Shown: positions 26,370 to 35,799 of the stretch, piece by piece | Position numbering within the stretch: position 1 is the stretch's first letter | How the letters are laid out: each line of letters begins with the position of its first letter | Source of the DNA: Candidatus Parabeggiatoa sp. nov. 2 | GTDB lineage: Bacteria; Pseudomonadota; Gammaproteobacteria; Beggiatoales; Beggiatoaceae | Reading direction: 5' to 3' | NCBI GenBank assembly: GCA_002085445.1 | Contig: NBMI01000053.1 | Span: forward strand, 1 to 59,386 | Length of the DNA: 59,386 bases | The notes under the pieces: model-generated | Seen by the model: only the letters and a program-made list of their open reading frames with translations | The model's database searches: none | Told to the model about the DNA's origin: nothing | Made by a program: the position numbers and the translations under genes

Positions 26370-27119
26370 GAGGTGAAAATAATTAATGATTAATGATTAA
26401 TGATTAATGATTAATGATTTAAAATATTGTTTTAAACAATAATTTTACTAAACGGAACAAAAATTGGCTCAAGTTTCAGAACCCATTGGAACCTCCTTTT
26501 CACCACCCCAGGGATTAACAATTAATCATTAATCATCTCACGTTTCTGGGTTCAATATTTTCAGTAATATATTGATTATAATAAAATTTTCGCAAAAGTC
26601 GATTTCTTGACAAACAAACATTGCTGGAAAACGGCGAGTTTGGGTTAGCTTTCCTGCTCGACTTTCACAAATCGGATTACCGAAAATCAAGGACTTACGG
26701 TGGAAAAACGGGTTGTCAAAAAAAAATTAAAATAACAGACAATAGTTTGTAAATCAAGTAGTTATTTAAAAACATGAACCCCGAAGCGTGAGATACAATT
26801 ACCTATCTAAAAATTTTTTTAATATTTAATATTGTAGACTATTTTTTCTCGTCTGAAAATTGAGTTTAGAGTATAGTGTATAGTTTTAGCTGGCGTTTCT
26901 TAAATCAGTAACCCGCCGGTTTTCAGTCGTTCAAAAAACCGAAAACTTGAACGTTTGGAGTATATACTGAACACCGTTATTACTTACTTGAGTTTTTGTC
27001 ATTTCGAGCCAAGCGAGAAATCTTGGTTTGATGGCTCAAGATTTCTCCGAAATGACTTTCAGCGCAATTTGTGACGGTGCAAAGTATAGCTATTAAAAAA
27101 CTTACAATAAGGACACCTT
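26370..27119. other. intergenic region, heptamers then unique A+T-rich DNA
   Basis: 26380-26420 has five TTAATGA heptamers, and 26515-26540 the inverse. 26560-27000 is mostly non-repetitive and A+T-rich with no coding frame; it may hold the promoter of the gene at 27120, but no convincing -35/-10 pair was found. Confidence 0.6.
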
Positions 27120-27722
27120 ATGAATATCAAAGCTTGGGCCAAAAAAGAACTGATTTCCACCGTGCCTAGTGATATTCCGTTGTGGCACTGGAGTCATGCT
27201 AAGTCCATCATCAATATTATGCAAATTATCCAAACCCAGGATAATTTTCGCCATTTTCGTCAGAGAGCCGTAGGCAGTGGGCTTTATGCGTCCACTTCGG
27301 CAGTCGATTTAATGGAATATGGGCCTTCCGTCATTCATTTCAAGGTTAAGCAGGGAACAGAGGCCTTAATGATCCATCCGGTTGTTTTCTCAGTAGGAGT
27401 GCCGGAAATATTCGATATGGCACTGGAACATTCCGGGTGGACGGATTTTCATCCGTCGGTGTCAACTGCCACGGTGTGCGACGTAGAACAGCCGGCCGAT
27501 GTGATTGATGAATTGTTGGATGAACTGGAATTGCCTTGTTGCTTTTATACATTTGGACTTTACTTGGCTTGTATGGTGCGTGATAGCCGCTGTATTGACT
27601 TTGATCCTCAAATTAATTCAAACGAGACGGTACTTGCTTATCATAAAGCCAATCCAGAAGAAGTACCAATGATGGCACCGCACCTGTTGCCGGCTTGGTT
27701 AGCGAAATTCGGCACCGGTTGA
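27120..27722 (+). CDS. protein of unknown function, weakly ADP-ribosyltransferase-like
   Basis: 200 residues; AAGGA lies 9 bases upstream of the ATG. No family was recognised with confidence. Seen: PLWHWSHAKSI near residue 22, GSGLYASTSAVDLMEYGPS near 60, then IHFKVKQGTEALM. The spacing of an early H/W motif, a G-LY-S-T segment and an acidic tail vaguely recalls ADP-ribosyltransferase-like folds, but the key residues cannot be assigned. There is no signal peptide and it is a single gene. A methyltransferase scrap lies just downstream on the other strand. Confidence 0.6.
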   Translation: MNIKAWAKKELISTVPSDIPLWHWSHAKSIINIMQIIQTQDNFRHFRQRAVGSGLYASTSAVDLMEYGPSVIHFKVKQGTEALMIHPVVFSVGVPEIFDMALEHSGWTDFHPSVSTATVCDVEQPADVIDELLDELELPCCFYTFGLYLACMVRDSRCIDFDPQINSNETVLAYHKANPEEVPMMAPHLLPAWLAKFGTG

Positions 27723-27732
27723 TTGACTTCCC

Positions 27733-27870
27733 AACGGCTTCTATAAAGTGGATTGTGCCTACTGTTGTGTCTCCCGATTGAATCAATTTTGGAGATTGAA
27801 AACCCGCTTTGGAAAGTAGCGCGTAGTATTCATCTTCCGTGCGCATGAGACGGCTACCAAGAACCACTAA
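27733..27870 (-). pseudogene. O-methyltransferase C-terminal fragment
   Basis: On the minus strand about 40 residues read LMRTEDEYYALLSKAGF, then TTVGTIHFIEAVG, which is the C-terminal end of Methyltransf_2-type O-methyltransferases (family pattern R-x-EYRALLEAAGF...IEA). Upstream it is replaced by ACAAGGATTGTAT repeats. It complements the SAM-binding fragment at 19040-19250. Confidence 0.65.
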
Positions 27871-28130
27871 TAACTACAAGGATTGTATGCTTATGAAAGG
27901 ATTTTATTCGCTAAGAGCGTGTTTTAAAACTAATTCTAAGCCAGACACTCTTTTATAAGTGATTGATTATTGGAGTTTTAAAACATGCTCTAAACTAATA
28001 ACTACAAGGATTGCATATAATAAGGGATTTTATAAATTAATAATTACAAGGATTGTATATCATAAAGGATTTTATTCGCTAAGAGCGTGTTTTTAAACTC
28101 AAGTTAACTCATTGTTGTTATACTGCACGC
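27864..28130. repeat. ACTACAAGGATTGTAT / TTTATTCGCTAAGAGC repeats
   Basis: Four units of ACAAGGATTG(T/C)ATAT...AAAGGATTTTAT, the dispersed single-copy version of the 28-bp array motif, with two copies of TTCGCTAAGAGCGTGTTTT. Confidence 0.8.
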
Positions 28131-28169
28131 GGGCACAATTTAAACTTTTAGGTAGCTACCTGCTTGGGG

Positions 28170-29300
28170 GTAACATTCAACCCCTATCGGGGTTGTGGGA
28201 GGTTTTTTTTCCATCCCCCAGGTTTCACCTCTTGCTCTTAAAATTCAACCCCTGTCGGGGTTGGATTTCATAGACAAAACTAAACAACTCCTACTAACTT
28301 AGGCGCTAAACAACTCCTACTAACTTAGGATTAGGGCTGATATAGAGATTCATTAATCATTAACTATTAATGAGGGTACCAACCCCAAAGGGGTTGAATA
28401 TGAATAGCTTAAGGAAAACCTGGGGGATGGCGTACGAAAGGCCCCAACCCCAAAGGGGTTGAATATGAATAGCTTAAGGAAAACCTGGGGAAAGGCGTAC
28501 GAAAGGCCCCAACCCCAAAGGGGTTGAATATGAATAGCTTAAGGAAAACCTGGGGGCGTGCGTGCGAGAGGCCCAACCCCGTTGGGGGAAATAATAATTA
28601 ACAATTAATGATTAATGATTAATTATTAATTAGGCCTCAACCCCGTAGGGGTTGAATATGAATAGCTTAAGGAAAGGGAAATAATAATTAACAATTAATG
28701 ATTAATGATTAATTATTAATTAGGCCTCAACCCCGTTGGGGTTGAATATGAATAGCTTAAGGAAAACCTGGGGAAGAGCGTGCGAGAGGCCCCAACCCCG
28801 TTGGGGGAAATAATAATTAACAATTAATGATTAATGATTAAGGGAAGGGCCCAACCCAGAAGGGGTTGAATGTGAATCGATTTTTCATTGAAATCCGTTA
28901 TCCAATCTAAATAAAGATTATTACCGTGATAAAATTTGTCAAATAAATAAGACCATTTTCACATTCAACCCCTTTGGGGTTGGGCCTGGGGTGTTAAATA
29001 TGGGTTGATTTTGCTCGTTTTTTTTTCACCCTCTTTTTATTCCATATTATCTCGCTACGCTCGTTACTGCGTTTCACATTCAACCCCGGGAGGGGTTGGG
29101 GACCTCATCGGCCCTTTCCCCAGGTTTTCCTTAAGCTATTCATATTCAACCCCGGGAGGGGTTGGGGCCCCCCTTCCCTCATCTCCCCAGGTTTTCCTTA
29201 AGCTATTCATATTCAACCCCTACGGGGTTGGGGCCCCCCTTCCCTCATCTCCCCAGGTTTTCCTTAAGCTATTCATATTCAACCCCTACGGGGTTGGAGC
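28170..29300. repeat. AACCCC...GGGGTT repeat domain in two opposed blocks
   Basis: 28375-28860 holds about seven units containing CCCCAACCCCAAAGGGGTTG, AATATGAATAGCTTAAGG and AAAACCTGGGG. 29075-29300 holds four units of the same text on the opposite strand (CCCCAGGTTTTCCTTAAGCT ... ATTCAACCCC). A variable part exists in each centre palindrome (AAAG, GTTG, GTAG, GGGA). 27871-29479 contains no gene; frames across it are repeat artefacts. Confidence 0.92.
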
Positions 29301-29357
29301 CCAATTAATTTACCCATTTTCAATTTGCAAATCGCTATTTGCAAGACGACTATTATC

Positions 29358-29445
29358 TATCTAGTGCAGGAAAGCATAAATTCCCGTACCACCAAGAAAT
29401 CCTATTTTTCCAAAAAATCGGATTTCTTAGGCACACATAAATCGG
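29358..29445. repeat. partial copy of CTAGTGCAGGA element
   Basis: Begins CTAGTGCAGGAAAGC and includes CCGTACCACCAAGAAATC and AAAAAATCGGATTTCTT; it matches the left part of the element at 39778-39893. Confidence 0.7.
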
Positions 29446-29479
29446 ATTTGTTTCTTTAAGCAACAAAAGAGGTTATATC

Positions 29480-32400
29480 ATGATTCGTTTTTTTGCTGCT
29501 CATCCCACGGCGGCTAATTTGTTAATGATTATTTTTATTCTCATAGGGATACTTGCTGCGCCTAAGCTCCAACGGGCCACTTTTCCTGATTTTACCGCGC
29601 TAGAAGTCGAAATTCGTGTGCCTTATCCGGGCGCATCGGCTGAGGAAGTGGAAGATGCTATTTGTCAGCGCATAGAGGATGCTGTTGATGGTGTCAATGA
29701 TGTGGAGGAGGTGCGTTGTGAGGCGCGGGAAGGTTTGGGCACGGCCGTCGTCCAGTTGCGCGAGGGGGGAAATTTTGACCGTTTTATGGATGATGTCAAA
29801 ACGGAAGTCGAGGCGATTGATAGTTTTCCTGAACAGACGGAATTGCCGGTTATCAAGCCTTTGGGGCGCACCGATCATGTGGTTTCTCTGGCGATAACGG
29901 GGCCTATGAGTGCCACGGATTTGAAGGCTTATGCGGAACAGATCAAGGATCGTTTGTTGTTGGTGCCAGAGGTGTCGCAAGTCGATATCGCGGGTTTTTC
30001 TGATCATCAAATTCGTATCGAGTTGCCAGCCCATGCTTTGCGTCAATATGGCCTCAGTGTGGCCGATGTTGCGGCGACGATTAGTCGGCAAAGTATTAAT
30101 TTGCCGGCAGGAAGTATCGAAACTCATGCTCAAGAGGTGTTGGTTCGTTTTGTTGATGAGCGGCGCACGCCGCTGGCGTTTGAGGATTTGATTGTGGTGG
30201 GTAATCGTAGCGGTGCGGAAATTCGGCTGGGCGATATTGCGCGGATTACTGATCGGTTTGAGTTGGATGAAAATAAGATTCTGTTTTTTGGCCCTAGCCA
30301 TCTCCCTAGCCATCTTCCAGACGAAGAGAGAACAGGCCCTCACCCTAACCCAGAGGAAACAGGCACACACAGAGAGGAGATTGTCTTTAATGGACAACAA
30401 CGCGCTGCTATTTTAAAGGTTAGCAAAACCAAAACAGAAGATAGTCTGATTATCGGTGATGCCGTTAAGGCTTTTGTGGAGAGGGAGCAACAAACGGCTC
30501 CGCGTGGCGTTAGTTTTACTTTGACTCAAGATGGTTTTTCTATTGTTCGTGATCGGTTGCAGTTATTGCTCAGAAATGGTTGGCAAGGTTTTATATTGGT
30601 TGCCATGACGTTGTGGCTGTTTTTTAACTTGCGCTTTGCCTTTTGGGTGGTGATGGGCTTGCCCGTCTCGTTTTTGGGCACGATTTTCTTTATGCAACTG
30701 ATTGGGCAGTCTTTGAATATGATTACTATGGTAGGGCTGCTTATCGCGATTGGCTTGCTGATGGATGATGCCATTGTGATTTCTGAGAATATCGCGGCCC
30801 ACTTACGGAAGGGTAAGTCGGCATTGCAAGCGGCTATTGATGGTACGCGGGAAGTGGCCGTCGGGGTGTTTTCTTCTTTTGTGACAACGCTGTGTATGTT
30901 TGGGCCGTTGGCTTTTTTGCAAGGTGATATTGGTAAAGTGCTGAAAGTGATGCCTGTTGTGCTGATTCTTACCTTGTTGGTTAGCCTCGTTGAGGCTTTT
31001 TTAATTTTACCACATCATGTCGCACAGTCTCTCGCTCATGCCCAACGCGCTAAGCCCAACCGTTTACGCCTGTGGCTTGAAAGCCTGATTGAATGGCTAC
31101 GCCATCAAGTGTTAGGGCGCGTGGTGGATTTGGTGGTGAGTTGGCGTTATTTGTTTGTAGGCCTTATGATTGCAGCCTTTATTGTCTCTGTTGGTATGTT
31201 AGCCAGCGGTAAGCTGAAATTCAGTGCTTTTCCAGACATTGATGGTGATACTATCGAAGCCCGTATTTTGCTGCCGCAAGGCACGCCGCTGGCGCGAACT
31301 GAGGCCGTCGTTGAGCACATTACGGCGGCCCTCAATCGCGTGAATGCTGAATTCACGCCGCGTCAGCCCAATGGGCAGTCTTTAGTCAAAAACATCCAAA
31401 TCCAATTTAACAAAAACAGTGATGCTCATGAAGTAGGCTCCCATGTTGCCACCATAACGGCCGATTTGTTGACGGCCGAAGTGCGCGATGGGCGGCTTGA
31501 TGACATTATTCCACGCTGGCGCGATGAAGTGGGCGATTTGCCCGATGTGCTGAGTATTAACTTCAAAGAACCCTCTGTCGGGCCGGCCGGCTTACCGATT
31601 GAAATTCGCTTGCAAGGCCCTGATTTTTTACAATTAAAAGCGGCCACGTTGGAATTGCAACAATGGCTTAATAGCTATAAAGGCGTATTTGACCTTTCCG
31701 ATGACTTGCGCCCCGGTAAAACAGAAATCCGTCTGCGCTTGCGCGCAGGCGCGTTAGCCTTAGGTTTGGATGCTACCACTATCGCCAACCAGTTGCGTTC
31801 CGCCTATTACGGCTACACCGCCAGCAAAATTCAAGTGGGGCCGGAATCTTATGAAATTGATGTGCGTTTAGATCGTTTAGACAAAGACAGTCTGGCTGAT
31901 TTGGAATATTTCACCTTAACCACCCAAGATGGACAACAAGTGCCGCTAAGTGCTGTTGCCCGTTTTGAAATCAATCGCGGTTATGCGCGCATTCAGCGAA
32001 TCAATAGTCAACGCACTGTCACCATTCAAGGCGATGTAGATACTCGTGTTTTGAATGCCAATGAACTTGTTCAAAACACCCAAAAGCGTTTTATGCCCGA
32101 ATTGCTGCAACGCTATCCGACAATAACAGTCTCTTTTGAAGGTGCCACTAAGGAAGGCGCAAAAACGGGTGCCTCAATAGGGCAAGGCTTTCTACTCGGC
32201 CTCGTCGGCGTTTTTGTGCTACTCAGTTTCCAATTCCGTAGCTATCTTGAACCTTTCACGGTAATAATAGCGATTCCGTTATCCTTAATTGGCGTGATTT
32301 GGGGCCATTGGTTAATGGGCCTTGATTTTACCATGCCAAGCTTAGTTGGCTATGTCTCACTGGCAGGCATTGTCGTCAACGACTCCATTTTACTGGTAGA

Positions 32401-32686
32401 ATTCCTCAAAATGCGTGTCCGCGAAGGCTTCTCCATTCACGAAGCTGCCAGCACCGCCAGCCGACAACGTTTTCGCGCAGTACTCCTCACCTCGCTGACA
32501 ACCATTGCCGGCTTAGTACCACTGCTATCAGAAACCAGCCTCCAAGCACAAATACTGATACCGTTAGTGGCAAGCTTAGTGTTTGGTTTAATGACTTCAA
32601 CGTTGTTAGTATTACTCTTAGTACCTGCACTTTATACCATTTTAGAAGACTTTGGCTTTACCGAAGACGTTGGCGAAAAGGCGTAA
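29480..32686 (+). CDS. RND-family efflux permease
   Basis: 1068 residues, close to the usual 1030 for AcrB-type RND pumps; GAGG precedes the ATG. N-terminal helix and FPDFTALEVEIRV with PYPGASAEEVE, the first central helix block with GLLMDDAIVISEN (proton-relay Asp pair), and the second half with AGIVVNDSILLVEF, RFRAVLLTSLTTIAGL and QAQILIPL are all diagnostic. It is an inner-membrane, proton-driven trimeric exporter. A 34-residue stretch near residue 270 (SHLPDEERTGPHPNPEETG and flanks) is a repeat inserted in frame. No membrane-fusion or outer-membrane partner is adjacent. Substrate unknown. Confidence 0.95.
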   Translation: MIRFFAAHPTAANLLMIIFILIGILAAPKLQRATFPDFTALEVEIRVPYPGASAEEVEDAICQRIEDAVDGVNDVEEVRCEAREGLGTAVVQLREGGNFDRFMDDVKTEVEAIDSFPEQTELPVIKPLGRTDHVVSLAITGPMSATDLKAYAEQIKDRLLLVPEVSQVDIAGFSDHQIRIELPAHALRQYGLSVADVAATISRQSINLPAGSIETHAQEVLVRFVDERRTPLAFEDLIVVGNRSGAEIRLGDIARITDRFELDENKILFFGPSHLPSHLPDEERTGPHPNPEETGTHREEIVFNGQQRAAILKVSKTKTEDSLIIGDAVKAFVEREQQTAPRGVSFTLTQDGFSIVRDRLQLLLRNGWQGFILVAMTLWLFFNLRFAFWVVMGLPVSFLGTIFFMQLIGQSLNMITMVGLLIAIGLLMDDAIVISENIAAHLRKGKSALQAAIDGTREVAVGVFSSFVTTLCMFGPLAFLQGDIGKVLKVMPVVLILTLLVSLVEAFLILPHHVAQSLAHAQRAKPNRLRLWLESLIEWLRHQVLGRVVDLVVSWRYLFVGLMIAAFIVSVGMLASGKLKFSAFPDIDGDTIEARILLPQGTPLARTEAVVEHITAALNRVNAEFTPRQPNGQSLVKNIQIQFNKNSDAHEVGSHVATITADLLTAEVRDGRLDDIIPRWRDEVGDLPDVLSINFKEPSVGPAGLPIEIRLQGPDFLQLKAATLELQQWLNSYKGVFDLSDDLRPGKTEIRLRLRAGALALGLDATTIANQLRSAYYGYTASKIQVGPESYEIDVRLDRLDKDSLADLEYFTLTTQDGQQVPLSAVARFEINRGYARIQRINSQRTVTIQGDVDTRVLNANELVQNTQKRFMPELLQRYPTITVSFEGATKEGAKTGASIGQGFLLGLVGVFVLLSFQFRSYLEPFTVIIAIPLSLIGVIWGHWLMGLDFTMPSLVGYVSLAGIVVNDSILLVEFLKMRVREGFSIHEAASTASRQRFRAVLLTSLTTIAGLVPLLSETSLQAQILIPLVASLVFGLMTSTLLVLLLVPALYTILEDFGFTEDVGEKA
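30285..30386 (+). repeat. repeat inserted in frame inside the RND gene
   Basis: About 102 bp between codons for ENKIL and FNGQQRAA, with tandem CCATCTCCCTAGCCATCTTC and CCCTCACCCTAACCCAGAGG text. Removing it restores the continuous family pattern ENKILFNGQ. Confidence 0.75.
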
Positions 32687-32689
32687 TAG

Positions 32690-32935
32690 CCGTTGGAATC
32701 CAAAACTTCAGCTTTGGCGCAGTTGGAGTCCAAAGCTTCAGCTTTGGCGATGAAGTAGTCCAAAGCGAGATTTCCGTCGAAACCTTTAGGTTTGGACTTG
32801 TTAAAAAAGCCGTTGCTGGGAAAGTCTAAAGCTAAAGCTTTGGACGACTGCCAAACTAAAGTTTGGACTCCTGCTAAAGCTTTGGAGTCCTGCCAAACTA
32901 AAGTTTGGACTCCTGCTAAAGTTTGACGAATAGAC
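32690..32935. repeat. palindromes forming the 3' end of the Uma2 gene
   Basis: Units such as GGAGTCCAAA(GC)TTCAGC and CCAAACTAAAGTTTGG; five are translated as the last 35 residues of the downstream-oriented Uma2 gene. Confidence 0.85.
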
Positions 32936-33334
32936 AGTCACGGATTCCGTCGCTGGTATCACTAACCAACTTGATTTGATGCCAAGCGTAAAATAGGCCT
33001 TAATTTTAGCGATTAGCTGAGAAATAGCTTGTTCAGGTGACAAAATTTCTATCGCAAGTACAGGCATCTCGGACATTTTCGAGATATCCTCGCCACGTCG
33101 CCGCCGCTTTTTTTTAGGATAAAGACAAACATCTGGCTTAAGCTCTTCTTTAGCCTTGATACCCAATTGACTCAAATCCGTTTGACTGATATCCAAACTC
33201 AACTCAACCAGCGCAATAAAACGTTTCTCATTGGCAAACCAGCCAGCAATCTGGGCTTGTACCGCACTATGGAACCATGATCCCATTTCTTGTTCCTCAT
33301 CAGTGTCATCATTCAGTTCCAGCAATTCGCTCAT
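32801..33334 (-). CDS. Uma2 family protein with repeat-encoded C-terminus
   Basis: 177 residues from the ATG at 33332-33334, which has AAAAGGAG 8 bases upstream. Uma2 pattern: GSWFHSAVQAQIAGWF, then LKPDVCLYPKKKRRR, MPVLAIEILSPEQAI and LGIKSSWLVIPATESVTVY. The D and E of the predicted nuclease core are present. After VTVYSS the protein becomes NFSRSPNFSLAGLQSFS and similar units, which are translated palindromic repeats, so the native end (about 25 residues) is lost. Function unknown. Confidence 0.85.
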   Translation of the reverse strand: MSELLELNDDTDEEQEMGSWFHSAVQAQIAGWFANEKRFIALVELSLDISQTDLSQLGIKAKEELKPDVCLYPKKKRRRRGEDISKMSEMPVLAIEILSPEQAISQLIAKIKAYFTLGIKSSWLVIPATESVTVYSSNFSRSPNFSLAGLQSFSRSPNFSLAVVQSFSFRLSQQRLF

Positions 33335-33409
33335 GTTTTGACTCCTTTTTAGAGAAGTATACTTGGCACGAGAATAATTTAAACAACACAAACCATCAGC
33401 TTTAGCGCC

Positions 33410-33780
33410 GTGCGGCGCTGGAGTTCAAAGCTTCAGCTTTGGCGTGCCGCGTTTCCGTCCAAAAGCTAAAGCACCTACTACTAACGCAAGGCGCTAAAGC
33501 TCCTACTACTAACGCAAGGCGCTAAAGCACCTACTACTAACGCAAGGCGCTAAAGCTCCTACTACTAACGCAAGGCGCTAAAGCACCTACTACTAACGCA
33601 AGGCGCTAAAGCACCTACTACTAACGCAAGGCGCTAAAGCTCCTACTACTAACGCAAGGCGCTAAAGCACCTACTACTAACTTAGGTGCTAAAGCACCTA
33701 CTACTAACTCGCCGCGTTTCCGTCCAAAACTTCAGCTAAAGCTTTGGACTCCAAAAAGTTTGGACTCCTGCTAAAGTTTG
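33410..33780. repeat. 28-bp tandem array, nine copies
   Basis: Nine units of GCTAAAGC(A/T)CCTACTACTA ACGCAAGG, exact period 28 bp (33465-33712), flanked by GCCGCGTTTCCGTCCAAAA copies on both sides. No gene in 33392-33903. Confidence 0.95.
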
Positions 33781-33903
33781 AGGGCGATTGATTTCCTTTA
33801 TTGGCAATTCAACCGTCGTTTTTGTCGTTTCGTCATTTTTTCATTGGCTATCGTGTCATTAGTTTAATAAAATGCCGCCGTTCAAATTAACGAGTAAAAG
33901 GCA

Positions 33904-34431
33904 ATGATGAAAAAAGCAATGATTTATTCTCGGTTGGTGTGTGTTGGTGTAGCGGCCCTATCAATGGTGTCTCTACCAACATTGGCTGCTGAAAGTGATG
34001 AGTTTTTTATACGGCCACATGCGGGTATTGGGTACAGCAGTGCTTCTGGGGATGGCGCGAGCGGAACTTCGTTTCATGCTGGTGCTAGATTTCTTTTAGG
34101 TGCGGGTGGCAACAAGTTGTATGGCCTCGAAGTGACTTATATTGATGCTTATGCGTTCGATGATGATAAACCAGACACGGAGTATCTGGCTGTTGGTATT
34201 GTATTGGAAAAGAAAGTCGCTCGTGTTTTCAATATGTCAATTGGAACAATAGGTTATTTTGGTCTGGGCGATAATACGAACAATCCATTCGGGCTGATGA
34301 CAAACTTGGGTTGGGAGCCAGAATATAAGGGGATGATAACGCCCTTTATTACTTTTCGTACCGACTTGATTTTTGATGAGTCTACCATCAACATGAGCTC
34401 ACTCAGCGTTGGGATACGTTTTCGGTTTTGA
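33904..34431 (+). CDS. small outer-membrane beta-barrel protein
   Basis: 175 residues. Signal peptide to about residue 28 (VSLPTLAAES). The mature part has alternating strands: FFIRPHAGIGYSSASG, FHAGARFLLG, YGLEVTYIDAY, EYLAVGIVLEKK, ITPFITFRTDLIF. It ends in an aromatic residue (GIRFRF), the outer-membrane insertion signature. This suits an 8-stranded barrel of the OmpW/OmpX/opacity type, but the family was not pinned down. It starts at one of two adjacent ATGs after AAAAGG. It stands alone between repeat blocks. Confidence 0.75.
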   Translation: MMKKAMIYSRLVCVGVAALSMVSLPTLAAESDEFFIRPHAGIGYSSASGDGASGTSFHAGARFLLGAGGNKLYGLEVTYIDAYAFDDDKPDTEYLAVGIVLEKKVARVFNMSIGTIGYFGLGDNTNNPFGLMTNLGWEPEYKGMITPFITFRTDLIFDESTINMSSLSVGIRFRF

Positions 34432-34484
34432 AATTGTTGTGGTTTGCTTGTCAACGCATTTCTATTGACTTTCAATCCAGCGTC

Positions 34485-34960
34485 GCTAAGAACTACAAGG
34501 ATTCAGAACTACAAGGATTCGTTATAATAAAGGATTTTTAAAAGTGGGCCAGGTTTTTGAATTGATAAGTTTGTTTTTGTAAATGGCCCACTTGTTCAAA
34601 CTTCCTAGAGATTTCCAGATAATTATTTTCAAAGCGAATAGCCGCTGGTTCCCTCAGTGTGAAAAAATCGAACCAAGCACCACAACCCTGAAAATTTTCA
34701 CATTCAACCCCTTCAGGGTTGTATATATGTTACACCTTTTCCACAGGTTGCACCTGTGGCTAGTACCACGCACCGTAAATTCATCCGATTATTCATATCA
34801 GCACCAATCAAGGGGTAGACTATAATCATTATCCGATATATTAGCGGCGCGTGGTACTAGTCATATTCAACCCCTTCAGGGTTGTACATATGCTACACCT
34901 TTTCCACAGGTTGCACCTGTGGCTATTCATATTCAACCCCTTCGGGGTTGGTGGTTTTTT
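34485..34960. repeat. intergenic repeats with ATTCAACCCCTTCAGGGTTG and one GGGCCA element
   Basis: 34491-34535 has two ACTACAAGGATTC units. 34543-34591 is a GGGCCAGG...TGGCCC element. 34695-34770, 34862-34925 and 34926-34955 are three copies of ATTCAACCCCTTC(A/G)GGGTTG, two of them followed by ACACCTTTTCCACAGGTTGC. No gene. Confidence 0.8.
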
Positions 34961-34998
34961 CATTTATCAAAGCTTCTTTTCATTTTTCATTTTTCATT

Positions 34999-35748
34999 TT
35001 ACATTTGCTTAAAGCGGTGGGCGTAAGCTCGGCTAACCTTAAGTGTTTCTTTGCGGTTATGTAGTTGAAGGAGGTAACGGCCTTGGAAGTCCTTGCTCAC
35101 ACGGGCAATGGCCCCCACTCGTACAATGGTGCTACGGTGAATGCGCCAGAACTCGTTTGGGTTTAAGGCCGCTTCTAGTTCCTTAATTGGTGTTTTGACG
35201 AGCCATTCCCGTTCGGCCGTGACAACGGCCGTGTATTTGTCGGCAGCTTGAAAGTAATCGACTTCATCTACTGGTAGCAGGTAAATTTCATTTCGATGGG
35301 CTACCTTGAGCCATTGGAGATAGGAAACGGTGGGTTGTTGTGCTTTGGTGAGTTGCGTGAGCAAGGCTTCAAAATCTACCGCGGTTTGGTTAGCCGTGTG
35401 TTGTTGTAAACGGTCAATGGTTTTTTGTAAGCGTTCTTCTGTTACGGGTTTGAGCAAGTAATCGACTGCGGCATTCTCAAATGCTTGGATTGCGTATTGG
35501 TCATACGCGGTGATGAAAACGACGCGACAGGCAGTGTCTCGTTGGGCGGCCACCTCTAATCCAGTTAGTCCCGGCATTTGGATATCCAAGAAGGCGATAT
35601 CCGGTTGTTTAGTTTGGAGCAGTTCTAGGGCTTGTGGGCCGTTGATGGCTTCGCCGCTGATTTCAAGGCTCGGCCATAAGGTAGCCAATTGCTTTTTGAG
35701 ATAATTGCGTAGCGGTGCTTCGTCGTCGGCGATGATGGCGGTTGTCAT
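34999..35748 (-). CDS. LytTR-type response regulator (AlgR/LytR family)
   Basis: 249 residues. Receiver domain 1-120: IIADDEAPLRNYL (acidic pocket), AFLDIQMPGLTG (phospho-acceptor Asp), VFITAYDQYA and YLLKPV. Residues 140-249 form the LytTR DNA-binding domain (NEIYLLPVDEVDYFQAADKY, split by strand; then FWRIHRSTIVRVGAI). GGAG lies upstream of the ATG. The histidine kinase gene lies 320 bp upstream on the same strand, separated by repeats, so the pair is an AlgZ/AlgR- or LytS/LytR-like system. The target promoters are not evident. Confidence 0.93.
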   Translation of the reverse strand: MTTAIIADDEAPLRNYLKKQLATLWPSLEISGEAINGPQALELLQTKQPDIAFLDIQMPGLTGLEVAAQRDTACRVVFITAYDQYAIQAFENAAVDYLLKPVTEERLQKTIDRLQQHTANQTAVDFEALLTQLTKAQQPTVSYLQWLKVAHRNEIYLLPVDEVDYFQAADKYTAVVTAEREWLVKTPIKELEAALNPNEFWRIHRSTIVRVGAIARVSKDFQGRYLLQLHNRKETLKVSRAYAHRFKQM

Positions 35749-35799
35749 ATTATTACTCCAATGGACACACTCCTAACCTAGTACTCTGTCAATGTTCTA

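Noticed and set aside
28375..29300. CRISPR-like array or coding frame of about 119 residues over the AACCCC repeats
   Set aside because: Intervals between repeats are themselves repeats, and the open frame is made only of translated repeat text.
29480..32686. Complete tripartite efflux operon
   Set aside because: No membrane-fusion or outer-membrane channel gene lies within several kb on either side.
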